Shown one piece after another: positions 11,900 through 23,312 of a stretch of DNA of 64,000 bases. Positions within the stretch are counted from its first letter, which is position 1; each line of letters begins with the position of its first letter. This stretch comes from Climacium dendroides (Eukaryota; Streptophyta; Bryopsida; Hypnales; Climaciaceae): positions 26,102,001 to 26,166,000 of the forward strand of contig OX467082.1 of the NCBI GenBank assembly GCA_950106755.1, written 5' to 3'. The notes under the pieces were generated by a model. The model was not told where the DNA came from, ran no database searches, and saw only the letters and a program-made list of their open reading frames with translations. The translations under genes and the position numbers were made by a program.

Positions 11900-11985
11900 G
11901 TTGCTTGCCCCCATGCCGCTTGCGGCTGGGTTCTTGTATTTTTTTTCTTCTTGCAGTAAAGGCATCTTTACTTGTGTCAGAAAAA
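11900..11985 (+). mobile_element. SINE-like A-tailed retroposon, copy 4
   Basis: The block GCCGCTTGCGGCTGGGTTC, a T-rich stretch, TCTTGCAGTAAAGG, then CTTGTGTC and an A-rich tail is shared with the other copies. It starts a few bases after the family D MITE. Confidence 0.7.
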
Positions 11986-12002
11986 TAAAATTTGCCCAGT
12001 CT

Positions 12003-12085
12003 ATTAAAATAGTCACTAGGGACACAGTAGCAGAAAGTGGGTCTATGAAAATAGTCACTAGGCTTAGTAGCAGAAAGTGGCGGTT
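12003..12085. repeat. Short tandem duplication
   Basis: AAAATAGTCACTAGG followed by GTAGCAGAAAGTGG occurs twice in a row with a small spacer difference. Confidence 0.7.
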
Positions 12086-12354
12086 GAGGTGGGGTGGGGG
12101 CAACCACCTGAGCTGGTAATAAGCCTGGCATTCTGGAAATGCCACAAATAGGATTACTTCATGGGAATCTTCAATTTCTCAGCGCCAGTGAGTTTTTTTT
12201 TGTTTTTTTTAAAATTTTGAAATGCCACTAGTCATGGTTTGGTTCCGTATTTCGTTCCCAGTACTTCCCACTGTTTCTGAAAATTCACTCGTTGAACACA
12301 TTGGCAATTCTTTCACCCTCCCCAGTTCCCACCTGCCATGACACACGTGCTTTA

Positions 12355-12604
12355 GGTACACCCAAAACCGCCACTTTTTGCTGCGGAGCCTATTTTCTAT
12401 CATTTGCCTGGTCAAATTTTCATATGTTCTTGTTGGCAAGTGAAAGGAGGTTCCAGCGCACCAGAGAACATGGCATTTGGATACTGTATGCAAAAATTAT
12501 TAAGGAACAAAGTTTGGTTCTTCCACATAGGTACAGAACTGATTTTGGAGATGTGCATGAGGTATAGATGGCGGTTGAAGGTCAGTGGCACATTTGGGTG
12601 TACC
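12355..12604. mobile_element. TA-flanked MITE, family E
   Basis: The element is 250 bases with TA at 12,353-12,354 and 12,605-12,606. It starts GGTACACCCAAAACCGCCAC and ends with the reverse complement of GGTACACCCAAATGTGCCAC. Short similar ends and a TA target fit a mariner-derived non-autonomous element. No coding capacity seen. Confidence 0.7.
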
Positions 12605-13675
12605 TACCTTAATGTGGAATAAAGAGTTCTAGATAGATATCAAAACCTGGGCAGGGCTGATGTGGTCATAATAAGGTATCTCATCTCCTGTAAAACTGCA
12701 CTTGCCTGACGGAGTTTTCATCCTACTTGTGGAATTTTTTTTAAAAGAAGAAGAAGGTAAAGAATCTCCAGATCCTGTTGCCCGCCCTGTGCGTAATTCT
12801 TCTTGTATCACTCACCCTCAATTTTGCAATTCCCAGAACATATTGATGCTGAGTTCCTCCACTTTTCTGTACATCCATCTGAACCCCTCCAACTCCATTC
12901 CAGAAAAATCGCCTCACCGATAACTTACTTGTAATATACTTGGTGCCCAATCTGTAGACTAGAAAAAAAATGGCCCATTTTGGACATAATAAAATTTGAT
13001 TTGAGAAGTATTTGGGGTTTTGGGAGCTCGATTCCTGCCTCCGTAAGCTCGTTACCAAATCACAAATCCTCTTTCCTCAAAGTAGACGCTCCCTTTTGAA
13101 GTAGGGAGGCTTCCTTTTTCTTTCTTGTAGATCAGCTTTGATACCCCAGCTATTCTAGTACCTGTTTTTGTTTGTTTTGTTTTTGTTTATGTTTTGTTTT
13201 GTTTGAATGAATGAATGAAAAGGTGATTTTGGTTGCAAACTCGAGGTAATAAGAACTACCAAGCCTAATAAAGCCAATGTTTGGCATCCGGATCGGACTG
13301 GGCAGGAAGAGAGTCATCACTCAACAAGCACACGTGATTAGAGGTTCAATCATCTAGAAATTTCAGTTTCAAAAAAGGGAGAAAAGAAAAGAAAACCATG
13401 TGCAGTACCCGCGACGAGCATTTATACCCGACCCCATTGCAACTTCCAAGGGTCACAGTCTCCCCCCACCAGCGCGGAGTGAGTTCAACAAAAGCTGCAA
13501 GCTCATTTCCTCCTCGCTTTTCACATGGTCTATTACGAAGCTACGAACACCCAAAACGTGTCGAATGGCCAAAACTAGAAAACCTGAAAACCGAAAAACC
13601 GAAACTGAAGAAACGTGTCGAATGGATGCAGAATTGCAGATGCCACCAAAAGGTTTTTAAACTTGCAATTCCCAG

Positions 13676-13742
13676 GCCGTGGGCTCTGTTCACTTTTCTT
13701 CTTGCAGTAAAGGTATCCCTTTATTTGTGTAAAAAAAAAATT
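13676..13742 (+). mobile_element. SINE-like A-tailed retroposon, copy 5 (3' fragment)
   Basis: Only the 3' blocks remain: TTCTTCTTGCAGTAAAGG, TTATTTGTGT and an A run. Confidence 0.6.
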
Positions 13743-13872
13743 TTTTTTAAACGTTTTAGAGGTGACCGACAAGAACCGAGATTGCGTACACCAGTTCACC
13801 AGCGTGATTTCGGAGCACCTGAAACACATACGCACGTTTCAGCAAGTTTCGGCAGGCGGTAACCAGAGAATA

Positions 13873-14076
13873 GTCACATGTTTTTTTTTGTTTTAAAAAC
13901 AGAAACAATAGTCACATGTTTCAATCGGGTCACCCCAAATGGTCCCATGTTGTTTTTTAAAACAATAGTCCCATGTTTTAGGTGGGTCACCCCAAATGGT
14001 CACATGTTTTTGTTTTTTTGTTTTTTTAAAACAAAAGTCACATGTTTCAAGTGGGTCACCCCGAATGGTCACACGA
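13873..14076. repeat. Tandem repeat, about 70-base unit, three copies
   Basis: Each unit contains AATAGTCACATGTTTCA or a variant, GGGTCACCCCAAATGGTC, and a T-rich tract followed by AAAACA. Unit lengths vary because of the T tracts. Confidence 0.75.
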
Positions 14077-14867
14077 TGGTACTGACTTTTTGCAATGATT
14101 CCCTGCCGTGCACTCAGATGCACCGCTGACCGAGGTAATATTTTCAGCTGATCCTCTGCTGAGATTTCTGTCATACACAGTAGATAATGAGTAAGTTAAA
14201 ACACGATAAGGTTTTCAAGCAGTGGACTTACCTCTTTTGTGAAAAAAATCACAGAAAAAACACAACCAAAATAACATAGTCAGTTTACTGCAAAAAGTAT
14301 ATCTGCAACAAAGTGACAGTGATTATTGTGTTGGTGAGGGCGTTAAATTTAGTGCCACCTGCAACATTAGTATCATCTACAATTGCAATTTATGGTTTCT
14401 GGGGGTGGAATTGTAGAAATAAGAAGGACAATACATAGCATACACTGGTTAAAACTAATGTGACCACGGTCAATACATGTCACACGCACCACCGGAATCT
14501 CTCTCTGGCTCACCCTGGTTTACTTTTTAAATGGTCACGTTTCGTGTTTCAAAATAAAACTAAAATGAAATCATTTCTGTCGGTTCCCCCACTGGGTTTG
14601 TATAGTATCTTACTTATTCCCTCTCCGTTTAATTAAATTTTTTTTCCAATGTGGTGCCAACAAAACAAAACAAAAATAAAAAATAAAAAATGCAGTGTAC
14701 TGACGAAAATCGGTAGCTTTCTACGGGAATCCCCTCAAGTTGGTAAAAAGAAGGGTCGGTCACTGTAGCTTCTGGCTCCTTGGTTCTGACAAAAAACAAG
14801 GTTCGTTCACAGGCTACAGTGAAAACCCACATGTGGAATACCAATTCAACATATAAAAAACATGTAA

Positions 14868-14920
14868 TAGGTTCCCTTACTTGTGTCAAAAAAAAGAAAA
14901 AAAAGAAAAGAAAAAGGCTC
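14868..14920 (+). mobile_element. SINE-like tail fragment, copy 6
   Basis: CCCTTACTTGTGTC followed by an A-rich tail with G interruptions matches only the 3' end of the family. It may be a 5'-truncated insertion. Confidence 0.45.
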
Positions 14921-14992
14921 GTAACGGCCTTTCTGTAGAAGTTACCTATTTATAATAGGCACTCGCCAGTTGTGAAGAATCTTGATAAAACC

Positions 14993-15088
14993 TGTCTGTC
15001 GTGTCCCCAGGCCGCCCGCTTGCGGCTGGGTTTGTGTTATTTTTCTCTTGCAGTAAAGGTATTCTTTGCTTGTGTCAAAAAAAAAAAG
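14993..15088 (+). mobile_element. SINE-like retroposon, copy 7, with target duplication
   Basis: This is the clearest copy: GTGTCCCCAGGCCGCCCGC, CTTGCGGCTGGGTTTG, TCTTGCAGTAAAGGTATTC, GCTTGTGTC and an A run. It is bounded by a 14-base direct repeat, ATCTTGATAAAACC, at 14,979-14,992 and 15,089-15,102. A target-site duplication plus an A tail is the mark of target-primed reverse transcription. At 96 bases it is either a very short SINE or a 5'-truncated LINE. Confidence 0.8.
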
Positions 15089-15182
15089 ATCTTGATAAAA
15101 CCCACATGTGGGAATGTGTGATCTCTCCCAAGACTTGGCAGACTCCCAATTGACATGTGCAGGTAAGTCTTGCCGTGTAGGC

Positions 15183-15695
15183 CCATTCATTCATGAACCA
15201 TGACCTTTAATATAAAATAGCTGAGGCTCTCCTCCTGCACATTGAACACATGCGTATTTGGACAGTATGGAGGTGAGGAGCGAAGCTGCTGACGAACCTG
15301 TCCATGCTGGAACTGCGGGTCCATTCATTCGTGAGCTTTAATATAAAATAGCTGAGGCTCTCCTCCAGTGCATTTAACACATGCGTATTTGCACAGGATG
15401 GTGGTGGGGGAGCGAAGCTGCTGACGAACCTGTCCATGAGGGCCGCGTGGGTCCATTCATTCATGAGCTTTAATATAAAATAGCTGAGGCTCTCCGCCTG
15501 TGCATTTAACACATGCGTATTTGCACAGGATGGTGGTGGGGAGCGAAGCTGCTGACGAACCTGTCCATGTGGGTCCATTCATTCATGAGCTTTAGCAGAA
15601 AAAGCTTGAGGCTCTCCTCCTGCACATTTAACACATGTGAATTAACTTAACAGGCGGATGAGGAACGAAGCTGCCGAGGAAACCTGTCAATGAAC
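15183..15695. repeat. Tandem repeat, 116-138 base unit, four copies
   Basis: Units begin near 15,183, 15,321, 15,453 and 15,575. Each contains CCATTCATTC, TTTAATATAAAATAGCTGAG, ACACATGCGTATTTG, GAGCGAAGCTGCTGACGAAC and CTGTCCATG. The minus strand is open across about three units and repeats a motif of the form MDRFVSSFAP, SCANTHVLN, ESLSYFILK, NEWT. Whether that frame is translated is unknown; unit lengths are not all multiples of three, which argues against strong selection. Confidence 0.75.
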
Positions 15696-15699
15696 AGGG

Positions 15700-16590
15700 G
15701 CCACTGAATCCTGACGCAGTCCAAGGGGGGATGGATTCCTGAACCTGCAATGGAACCAAAGCTCTGTATCTAACCTACTCTCAGTCGGAATAAAATTTCT
15801 ATGTGTACCTACCCACCCACCGACCGCAGAAAAATTCCTGCAAAATTTTCCTACAATTGAAGTTCCTTCCCCAAACAGAAGTCCTGATCAACGAAAGGAC
15901 AGACAAATACAAGATAATCTCCTCCGAAATCGTTACATGGTTAAAGGAACCGTATATATTCTATTAGAAGATGGTGCAATGTGCAGCAGAACAGACTAAA
16001 ATAAAAATATCAGTCTTCTTCTGTCAACAAGTACTCTAATTCAGAAGGGGTCAAACTTTATATTACAACAATCAATGAGCAACATGGCATTTGTCGGTCA
16101 TAATTTAAATGAACGAAATTGGACGAAAAAAAGAATCCATGGGACCACGCTCAGAAATGCTCAAACAATGTGAGGCACCCTTGGTTCTTTACTCTTTAGT
16201 GGTGGGAGTGAGCTCGTGGGATTTTTTTTTTAGGATTTGACGGTTAGATTTGGTACCTTCAAATAATTTGCTGATTCAGGGACTTGGGCTGGAAAGACTA
16301 CACACTAGTCTGTGTTGTATATTGCATGCTGATAACTGCGAAAGGTCGGTGCTAAGTTGGCCATTTGTTGGCATGATGTTCGTAATGAAATAGCTCCGGG
16401 TGCTGTCCATCAGAAGAAGGATATTCTCAGGCGCCTGTGGTCATGCAATTACCGTGAGATTACAATCAACAAATTAATGCCAAATGTGACGTACTTTGCT
16501 ATCAGAAAGAGCCATCTGAATGAGATGAGGGCACCGACTTTATGAAGATTTTGAATCTCCTCCAGCAAATCAGTTACTCAAACTGTGACC
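15700..16590. other. No supported gene
   Basis: No paired repeats or recognisable domain. A short plus-strand open frame at 16,357-16,545 shows nothing familiar. Confidence 0.4.
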
Positions 16591-16599
16591 ATAAGTTAG

Positions 16600-17405
16600 G
16601 TGAAGCGCTTACATAGTCTCCACTCCATCGGATCAGGGAATGAATATGGAAGTCTGATCAAGAAAAAACAATTTCGGTGCTTTTGTTGACAAGTGAGAAT
16701 CACACGGGAAAATCACAAGGAATGGAAAAACAGAGTATTGAGCGTTTCTTAAAAACGAAGGGACACTCACGTCATGATTTTGAAGAAAAATAAGAGTGGC
16801 AATAGAACGGAGTGTTTTTGGAAGCGAAGGGATTCTTCACGTAATGAATAAAGGAAAAAAGAAAAGGAGTTGAACAATTTCAATGAATCCAGTCCAGCAC
16901 ATGGCATATAAAAGTAAAACATGCATTGGTGCTCATCAGTTCTAGTGTGTGTACCGAGATTCTGGCTTGTTGCTCGAACTCGGGTCGCTCCTTGGATCCT
17001 GCTTTGTCGAGAAAACTTGTTTCATGCATCCAATTTATATTCCCATCTTTTGCATACGCCATGCCCTACAGACCTGCAAACATTGCAACAAATTTTGAGT
17101 CGAACAGAGCTTTCAAACCACCGCCAGGGCTTGAATGCTCACTAGTTCTGATTCATGGGGCGGTTTCATGCCGATTTCATCAGAAATTCATGTTCTGAGA
17201 AACCAAGATGCATTGTAGCATTCAAAACAGAGTATTCATGGTCGGCTGTGCTAGATTTTCAAAGCAAAGTATTCAAAACTGCGACCATATTTTGATTGCT
17301 TACATTTTCACAAGAACCGAGCTCCAGGATTCCGTCGGACCAGGGAATGAATATCGCAGTCTGTTCAAAATAAAGCAACACTGGTGCTCTAGTCAAAACG
17401 TGTGA
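16600..17405. repeat. Segmental repeat, copy gamma, with a local duplication
   Basis: 16,865-17,265 matches alpha (97-480) and beta (17,590-17,960). In addition 16,600-16,700 and 17,310-17,405 match each other through ATCGGATCAGGGAATGAATAT or a close variant. The exon-like block at 16,955-17,073 keeps its acceptor and donor but is 119 rather than 115 bases. It carries an extra G that shifts the favoured frame into a stop, so this copy is probably non-functional. Confidence 0.7.
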
Positions 17406-17677
17406 AAAGAAAAAAAATCAAAGGAATGGTAGTGCAGAGCACGGATATCACAAATTTTGAAAAATATGATATTACATAGTTGGCGCTTGTTTTGCTAAGC
17501 AAACATTAAAATAGTTGATTTATTTTCAAACAAAGGCTTGCTCACATAAATAATTTAAGAAAACATAGAAGTGACATAGTAAAACACATTATGAAGCCAG
17601 TCTACACATGGACCATCAAATTAAAACAACGATTTGCTAACAAAGCATTAATACTCTTTTAGCTTTAGTATGTGTAC

Positions 17678-17792
17678 CGATATCCTGGCAGGTTGCAGAA
17701 ACTTGGATTGCCACTTGGGTCCAGTTTTGTCTTGAAACCTTGATCCATGCATCCAAATATTCCCATGTGTTGCATACGCCATGCCTGCACAC
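17678..17792 (-). CDS. Putative internal exon, unknown gene (beta copy)
   Basis: On the minus strand it follows ATGTTTGCAG and is followed by GTACACAT. It has the same 115-base length as its alpha partner at 184-298. The favoured frame reads VCRHGVC, EYLDAWIK, VSAT with mostly silent differences from alpha. A further exon-like block lies upstream at 18,420-18,537. Product unknown. Confidence 0.4.
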
Positions 17793-18419
17793 CTGCAAAC
17801 ATTCCAAACAAGTGCTGAGCTTTGAAACCACCATTAGCTTGAATGCATACTCGTTCTGATTCGGGGGGTGGTTTCATGTCCACTTGATCAGAAATTCGTG
17901 TTCTGTGAAACCAAGCTGCTGTGTAGAATCAAAACAGAGTGGTTTTGCTGGATTATCAAAAACTAGAGATTTTCAAGCACCAGCTCTGGCTCCTTTAAAC
18001 CTTCCAACTGACTATTAGCAAGCAGGTCCAAAGGCTGACCTCGTCTAACGAGAATAAACTCTAAACTTGTAGCACTTCGGTGCCCAAGAAAACAGAGCTC
18101 ATTTCATTATCTGGTGAATTTCTGCGCTAAGGCCCCAGCTGAGTGCGTCGACATGTAAATCCTAGCACTAAAATCATTACAACAGTCTAACCTTGTAGAT
18201 CTAGGGAGAAAAATGAGTTGTAAGGTACATGCACTCAGAATCGCCACTTAAATGAATCCACTCTACATATTTTAGGTGGCGATTCTGAGAACACATACCT
18301 TCGAAAAAAAATTCGCTGACGCTGCTCAACTCCACACCAAGACGAACCGACTCATCCCTGAAAATAGGAAATCAAACCAGTGGAAAACTTGAACTGTGAG
18401 GAGTGAAGAGAGCTCTTAC

Positions 18420-18537
18420 CCATTTCTGTTCTGAATTGGCAGGACTTGAACGTGGAGCTGAAACATTGCTCATGATTCCAACCTTGGGTGTTGCGATAGC
18501 ACCAGTGACACCCCACACCCTTCTCCAAGCTCAATTC
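18420..18537 (-). CDS. Putative upstream exon, unknown gene (beta copy)
   Basis: Follows TTTCTGTTTCAG and is followed by GTAAGAG on the minus strand, as in alpha at 818-928. It is seven bases longer than alpha, so reading frames differ in the first part. The Ser/Pro-rich SAPRSSP segment is shared in one frame. Family unknown. Confidence 0.3.
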
Positions 18538-19379
18538 CTGAAACAGAAACCAATTCAAAACTCAAGTAAGTTGCATGCCCAACTCACACTTTGAATCAAA
18601 TTTCAGAGTTGATTTCGAAGCTGGTGATCCAAAGCAGGCGATAGAATGACAGAAGTCACAAACCAGTGATGCTTGACATCCTGTTACTTCTTCTATCCGT
18701 AGAACAAAAAAATCCTACGGCCATTTGACCACCAAGACTCGTAGTCCCCGTATTCACTAATGCAAAGGAACTCTTGGGGAATTTTAGCAAAGTGACCAAA
18801 AAAGAAAAACATCAGTAAGTCATTTGACGCTCGACACTTTTCGTTCTGTATATTCTCTATTGCAGAACCTCTGGAGAACTTCGCCAAAGTGGCAGTAGAC
18901 AGAAACTCTATAAGAATAATCCACAGGCAACGCAACAGGCGTTTCAGAAAGCGCAAGCACCCTCTAACTTCAATCAACCCAACTCACCGACAGTTCTGGT
19001 CGTCGCACTTGTGAGCGAATTCGCAAATGCACGCTTCCTGAAAGGAAATCAACCCTCAACCAATCTGCCGCTTGATCCAGACTCCCCACTTGCACTCCAT
19101 CCTGGCGTCGCACTGAATCAGCAAACCCGCTTCGTCCTTGTACCACAATGTACAGGCCTCGACGAATCCAGAGCCGCTCCCCGAATCAAAACACACTCAG
19201 AACCGCAAAACTCGACACGAAATGCAAACTATTTCGCGAGCGATCCCGAAACCACAAACCGCACTCGCTCTCAGTCTGTGTGACTGCCAATTTCGGTCCT
19301 CCAAGAGCGCAGGAAGTGATTGTAGAGTAGAGATTGAACGACGGGACGCTTCACTTGGGGTTTGTGCGGAAATGTTGCA

Positions 19380-19925
19380 ATGAGACAGGGGACGATGAGT
19401 GCTGTAGTCTCTCGTGTGGTTGTAGCTTAGAGATTGCGCATGCTTCTATTGAAAAATGAAGCAAGAAGAACACGGCGATTGCTTCCGTTGCAATTGCGCA
19501 AGAAATTTCTAGCTAAACACGGACTGTGAGAAAATGGTACACGAGGATGTGGTGATGAGGACGATGAGTGCTGAAGAAATTCTCGTGTAGTTAAAGTAGA
19601 AATGGGCGGACGTTTCTATCGATATAGCGAAGCAAGAAAAGCAACGCTGCGATTGTTTCCGTTGCAAATCAATTGCACCAGGTATTACTAAACGTGGTAT
19701 GTGGGAAAATTGCACGAAGGGTGTTGTGATGAGACAGGGGACGATGAGGACTAGAGTCTCTCCTGTTGCTGTAGAAATTGCGCACGTTTCTATTGAACAA
19801 TGAAGCAAGGAAAACACCTCTTGCGCTTCCGTTGCAATTGCACAAGGAATTTCTAAACGTGGACTGTGAGAAAATGGTTTTCTTTCCCAGCATGAGACAA
19901 TTGCAATTCCGCACGTTTCTATTGA
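19380..19925. repeat. Tandem repeat, about 175-base unit, three copies
   Basis: Units starting near 19,382, 19,548 and 19,732 share GGGGACGATGAG, TTTCTATTGA, AATGAAGCAAG, TTCCGTTGCAATTG, AATTTCTAAACGTGG and GTGAGAAAATGG. A fourth partial unit follows near 19,900. It lies just upstream of the beta repeat on its minus strand. Confidence 0.7.
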
Positions 19926-20324
19926 AAAAGGATGCTCAAATTCTCACTTACTAACATAGTCCTATCAGACTCCAGATTCCAGGCTCCAGAGCTTGCTAAA
20001 TCTGATAGAAAGTGGAAACAGGGGTCTTGAGGTCCCTGAGAAAAAACCCACGAGGCATTTGGGGCCGGATTTGCGTGGAAAATTTAGGATTGTTGAAGAG
20101 GGGTTTTACGCACATGTTCAATTGTTGTGTCACTTTTGGGAGCAAGGCTTGCAGATATTCATCGCTGGATTCGCTTTAGGGGATACGATCTTCTGGTGTT
20201 TGTCGTCGGGGAAACAGTAGCAGCACGTGGGTTTTGTGCGAGACGACGTGGAACCCTTCTTTCCACTTCTCTCTTTTCCTTACGCCATCTTTCTGTATCG
20301 TTGCTTCTTATCTTTCCCCTAGTA

Positions 20325-20405
20325 TCTCTTTTCTCTTTCTCTATCTTTCTTTTTTTCTTTTTTTCTTTTTCTTTTTCTTTTTCATTTTTTCTTTTTCTTT
20401 TTAGG
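20325..20405. repeat. CT-rich simple repeat
   Basis: TCTTT and TTTTTC units in tandem, with slight variation. The long plus-strand open frame here is only the translation of this tract. Confidence 0.85.
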
Positions 20406-20459
20406 AGGTTGTTGTCAGTTTTGAGTCTCTATACAACAATACCAGCGTAAATTTTTTTT

Positions 20460-22000
20460 TGCGGGGTGCATATTCCTCATGTGGCAACCAAGAGTGCTAT
20501 ACGGGCGGGTTATGTCATCTATTCAACATGTGTAGAGATAGATGTAAAAACCTATCCATTGATCACACTAGTAAAATATTGGGCTCCATAGACCAATCTC
20601 ATGACCAACAAAACAACCTGAAATAGGTCTTGGGTATGTCTACAATCAACAGAGCGAACAACATCACTTACAAAGTATAATTTTGGATACCCATTTAATC
20701 CCTTAAGGACTCAAATTTTGAACAACAGATGAACTCAAACACATCCTAAGCATACAAAAATACATTTTTTCATCCATTAGGCTTGTTGAAGATTCTTGTG
20801 TTAGTTTTTTCACCCATGAAGTCTCTAGGCCATATTTGCATCCAAAACCACTCAAAATTGCCATTTGCAATGCAAGCAACACATTAGATGAGACTTAGCT
20901 CTTTAACAAGACCACAAAGAAAAAATTTTGATTTATAAATTTTTTATAATTTAAAGGATACTAGTAGGTTTCATCACAAACAAAAATTTACCTTTTTAGT
21001 TCCCAAAATAACCCTTTGAAAGTGACTTAAATAAAAAGTAAAATAAAAATTTCAAAAAACTACATTGACTAAAAGATTAGAGGTTAACATTTTGAACTTT
21101 ATGAAAAAAAATTCTTGTGAAATCACAAATATTCAATTTAAAATAAATTTTAGAAGGATTTTCAATTTTTGGCTTTAGTTTCATCAAAAAATATTGGTTT
21201 GTATACTAGCTGATTTAACCACATGGATATGATCTAAAAATCATATTTTACAACTATTGTTTGATTCATCATGAAATTATTATTCTAAGTTGTATTTAAC
21301 CCCTAAAGGACCATTGTCCATTTGGGAGACAAATGTGATTTCAGGTAGGTACCTGTTGGCTGAAATTTTGTCCTGATTTTTTTAGACTTTTTTTGAAGAT
21401 AGGAAAGTTGATTAGCTTCTTGGGAATATAATTTTTTTCACAATCGGTGCCTAAAAACAAAAGTTATGACCAAATAAGCTCAAAACAAGGGATGGAGGGC
21501 AGTAAAAAAACTTTTGCAGAAATTTGAAGATTTTTTTGAATTTTTTTCTCATAGATTATATTTTGGTCTATCTGGAAAGCTTTGATTCATTTCATTTGGA
21601 TTTGGTATGAGAAAGTTATGGACATTCTTGTTTTTCGAATTGTTAGAGCATCTTCTTGGAAAAAATAACTTATAGGATTCATTTCTAAATGCAATTTTTG
21701 CAATTTTTGCAATTTTTTTTTGCATTGTTGAGTTTACTTTTTAGAACAATCTCACCATTGGAATTAGTGCATTTTAATTCCATCTAAAATATATTAATAT
21801 TTTAAATTTTCCTTCTATCTCATACCTACTTCTACTTAATAATTTTCTGAAGAATGAAAACTAAGTCAATTTTTTTTTTTTTTCCTAGACTCTCAATTCA
21901 ATTCTCCACTATAAAGATTTAAAGCTCAAAATTGTGTAGTGCAAAAATTTTAAGTTAAAAATATTCAAAGTCAAATATTCAATCCCGCAATGTACTGAAT
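20460..22000. other. AT-rich stretch; one possible piggyBac-like end
   Basis: No gene seen. At 21,296 the sequence TTAACCCCTAAAGGACC resembles the left end of the TTAA-flanked element at 56,421, but I could not find its partner end. Confidence 0.4.
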
Positions 22001-23312
22001 ACAAGGAACACCTCCTTATCTATTATTGAAGAACAATGTCAAGTTCTCTGAAAACTTTTCAACAATTACTAGCAGAAAATTTTAAGGGGGTGATTCCATA
22101 GAGAATTGCCTATGTAATCTCAAACAAGCTTAAAAAAGATAGCAAGCTCCCACATATACAAGTATTAGAATAGTGCCGGTAACCAATCTAGAAGTTCTTA
22201 AAGGTGTGTTATTGTCATAGGATAATGGATGGAAATTGAAAAAGAATTCCATTCAAGTGATTAAGTTCCATTAAAAAGTGTGAAGAGATTATATTATAAA
22301 ATATAAATAATGAATTCTAAATTTATTGTTCTAGCTTTTTATTCTTATTTGTGTACAAGTATTTTTTGCCTACTTTCTAATTTATATCATTTTAGAGGTT
22401 AAAATGATTTAAAAGTTTCCATCTATCTCATTAAAAAGTAACAAAGATCCAAGAAAAAGAAGTTTCCCTTGGTGATAATTGTGTTTTGACTTTTCTCAAT
22501 CAATGACCAAAAAATCTTTCTTAAAAGAATATTTTGGTCATTGGATCAAAAATTAGAAATAAAAATCAAAATGATTTCAATTTTTCTATAACTTGTATGA
22601 TCTATACCTTTCTAAGTTTTTTTCAAAAAAGAATTGCCAAATGTCTTCAAGAGTCTTGTCCTTCAAAGACTCCAAACCTAACTTTCCCTTCAAACTTTTG
22701 TCCTTGTGTTTTTTTCAAAAAGTATAAAAAACCAAAATTAAAATGCTTAAAATGCTTATAATATATTAATATTTCCAACTTTTACATGTAAAGAATAATG
22801 ATATTTTAAAAAAAGAAGTTTTTCTTAGTGATAATTGTGATTTTACTTGTCCCAAATCCTTGTCAATGTTTAAGAACTTTCTTTAAAGAACATTTTGGTC
22901 ATGGAATTGGACATGTGAAGTAAATTAAAAAACAAAACAATCTCCATCATTTTGGAAGTAAAACTTGTTGGAATAGACTCCAAAGGAGATTCTCTTGGCA
23001 TGGTGATTTAAATTTTTTTTTTGTTCTTTACATTTAAGACATCATTTTTGCAAATCCAATTTTAAACTAGAGTCAATGCAACTTTGGCTTGGTCAACAAC
23101 TTGGCATATTTTTACATTTGTAATTTTAGAAAAATATGTTTGCTAATAACACCAAATCAAATCAATAAATAGGATAAGAACTTGATAAAGTATTTCCACA
23201 AATTAAAATGACTTCATCTATGCAGCAACAAGAATACAAATTTGTTCATCATTCAGAAATTGAATGTCGAAGTGATCAAGAATTAAATAACCAAATACAC
23301 GTAGTAAAGAAT

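Larger units (their letters stand above)
17590..19260. repeat. Segmental repeat, copy beta
   Basis: Counterpart of alpha (97-1,130 and 2,110-2,450) in the same orientation, about 17 kb apart. The order of shared blocks is conserved. An inverted sequence near 18,235-18,300 (CTCAGAATCGCCACTTAAAT, then its reverse complement in variant form) is not present in alpha. Confidence 0.75.

Noticed and set aside
20127..20450. Plus-strand frame with a Ser/Phe-rich hydrophobic tail
   Set aside because: The tail is the translation of a CT-rich simple repeat.
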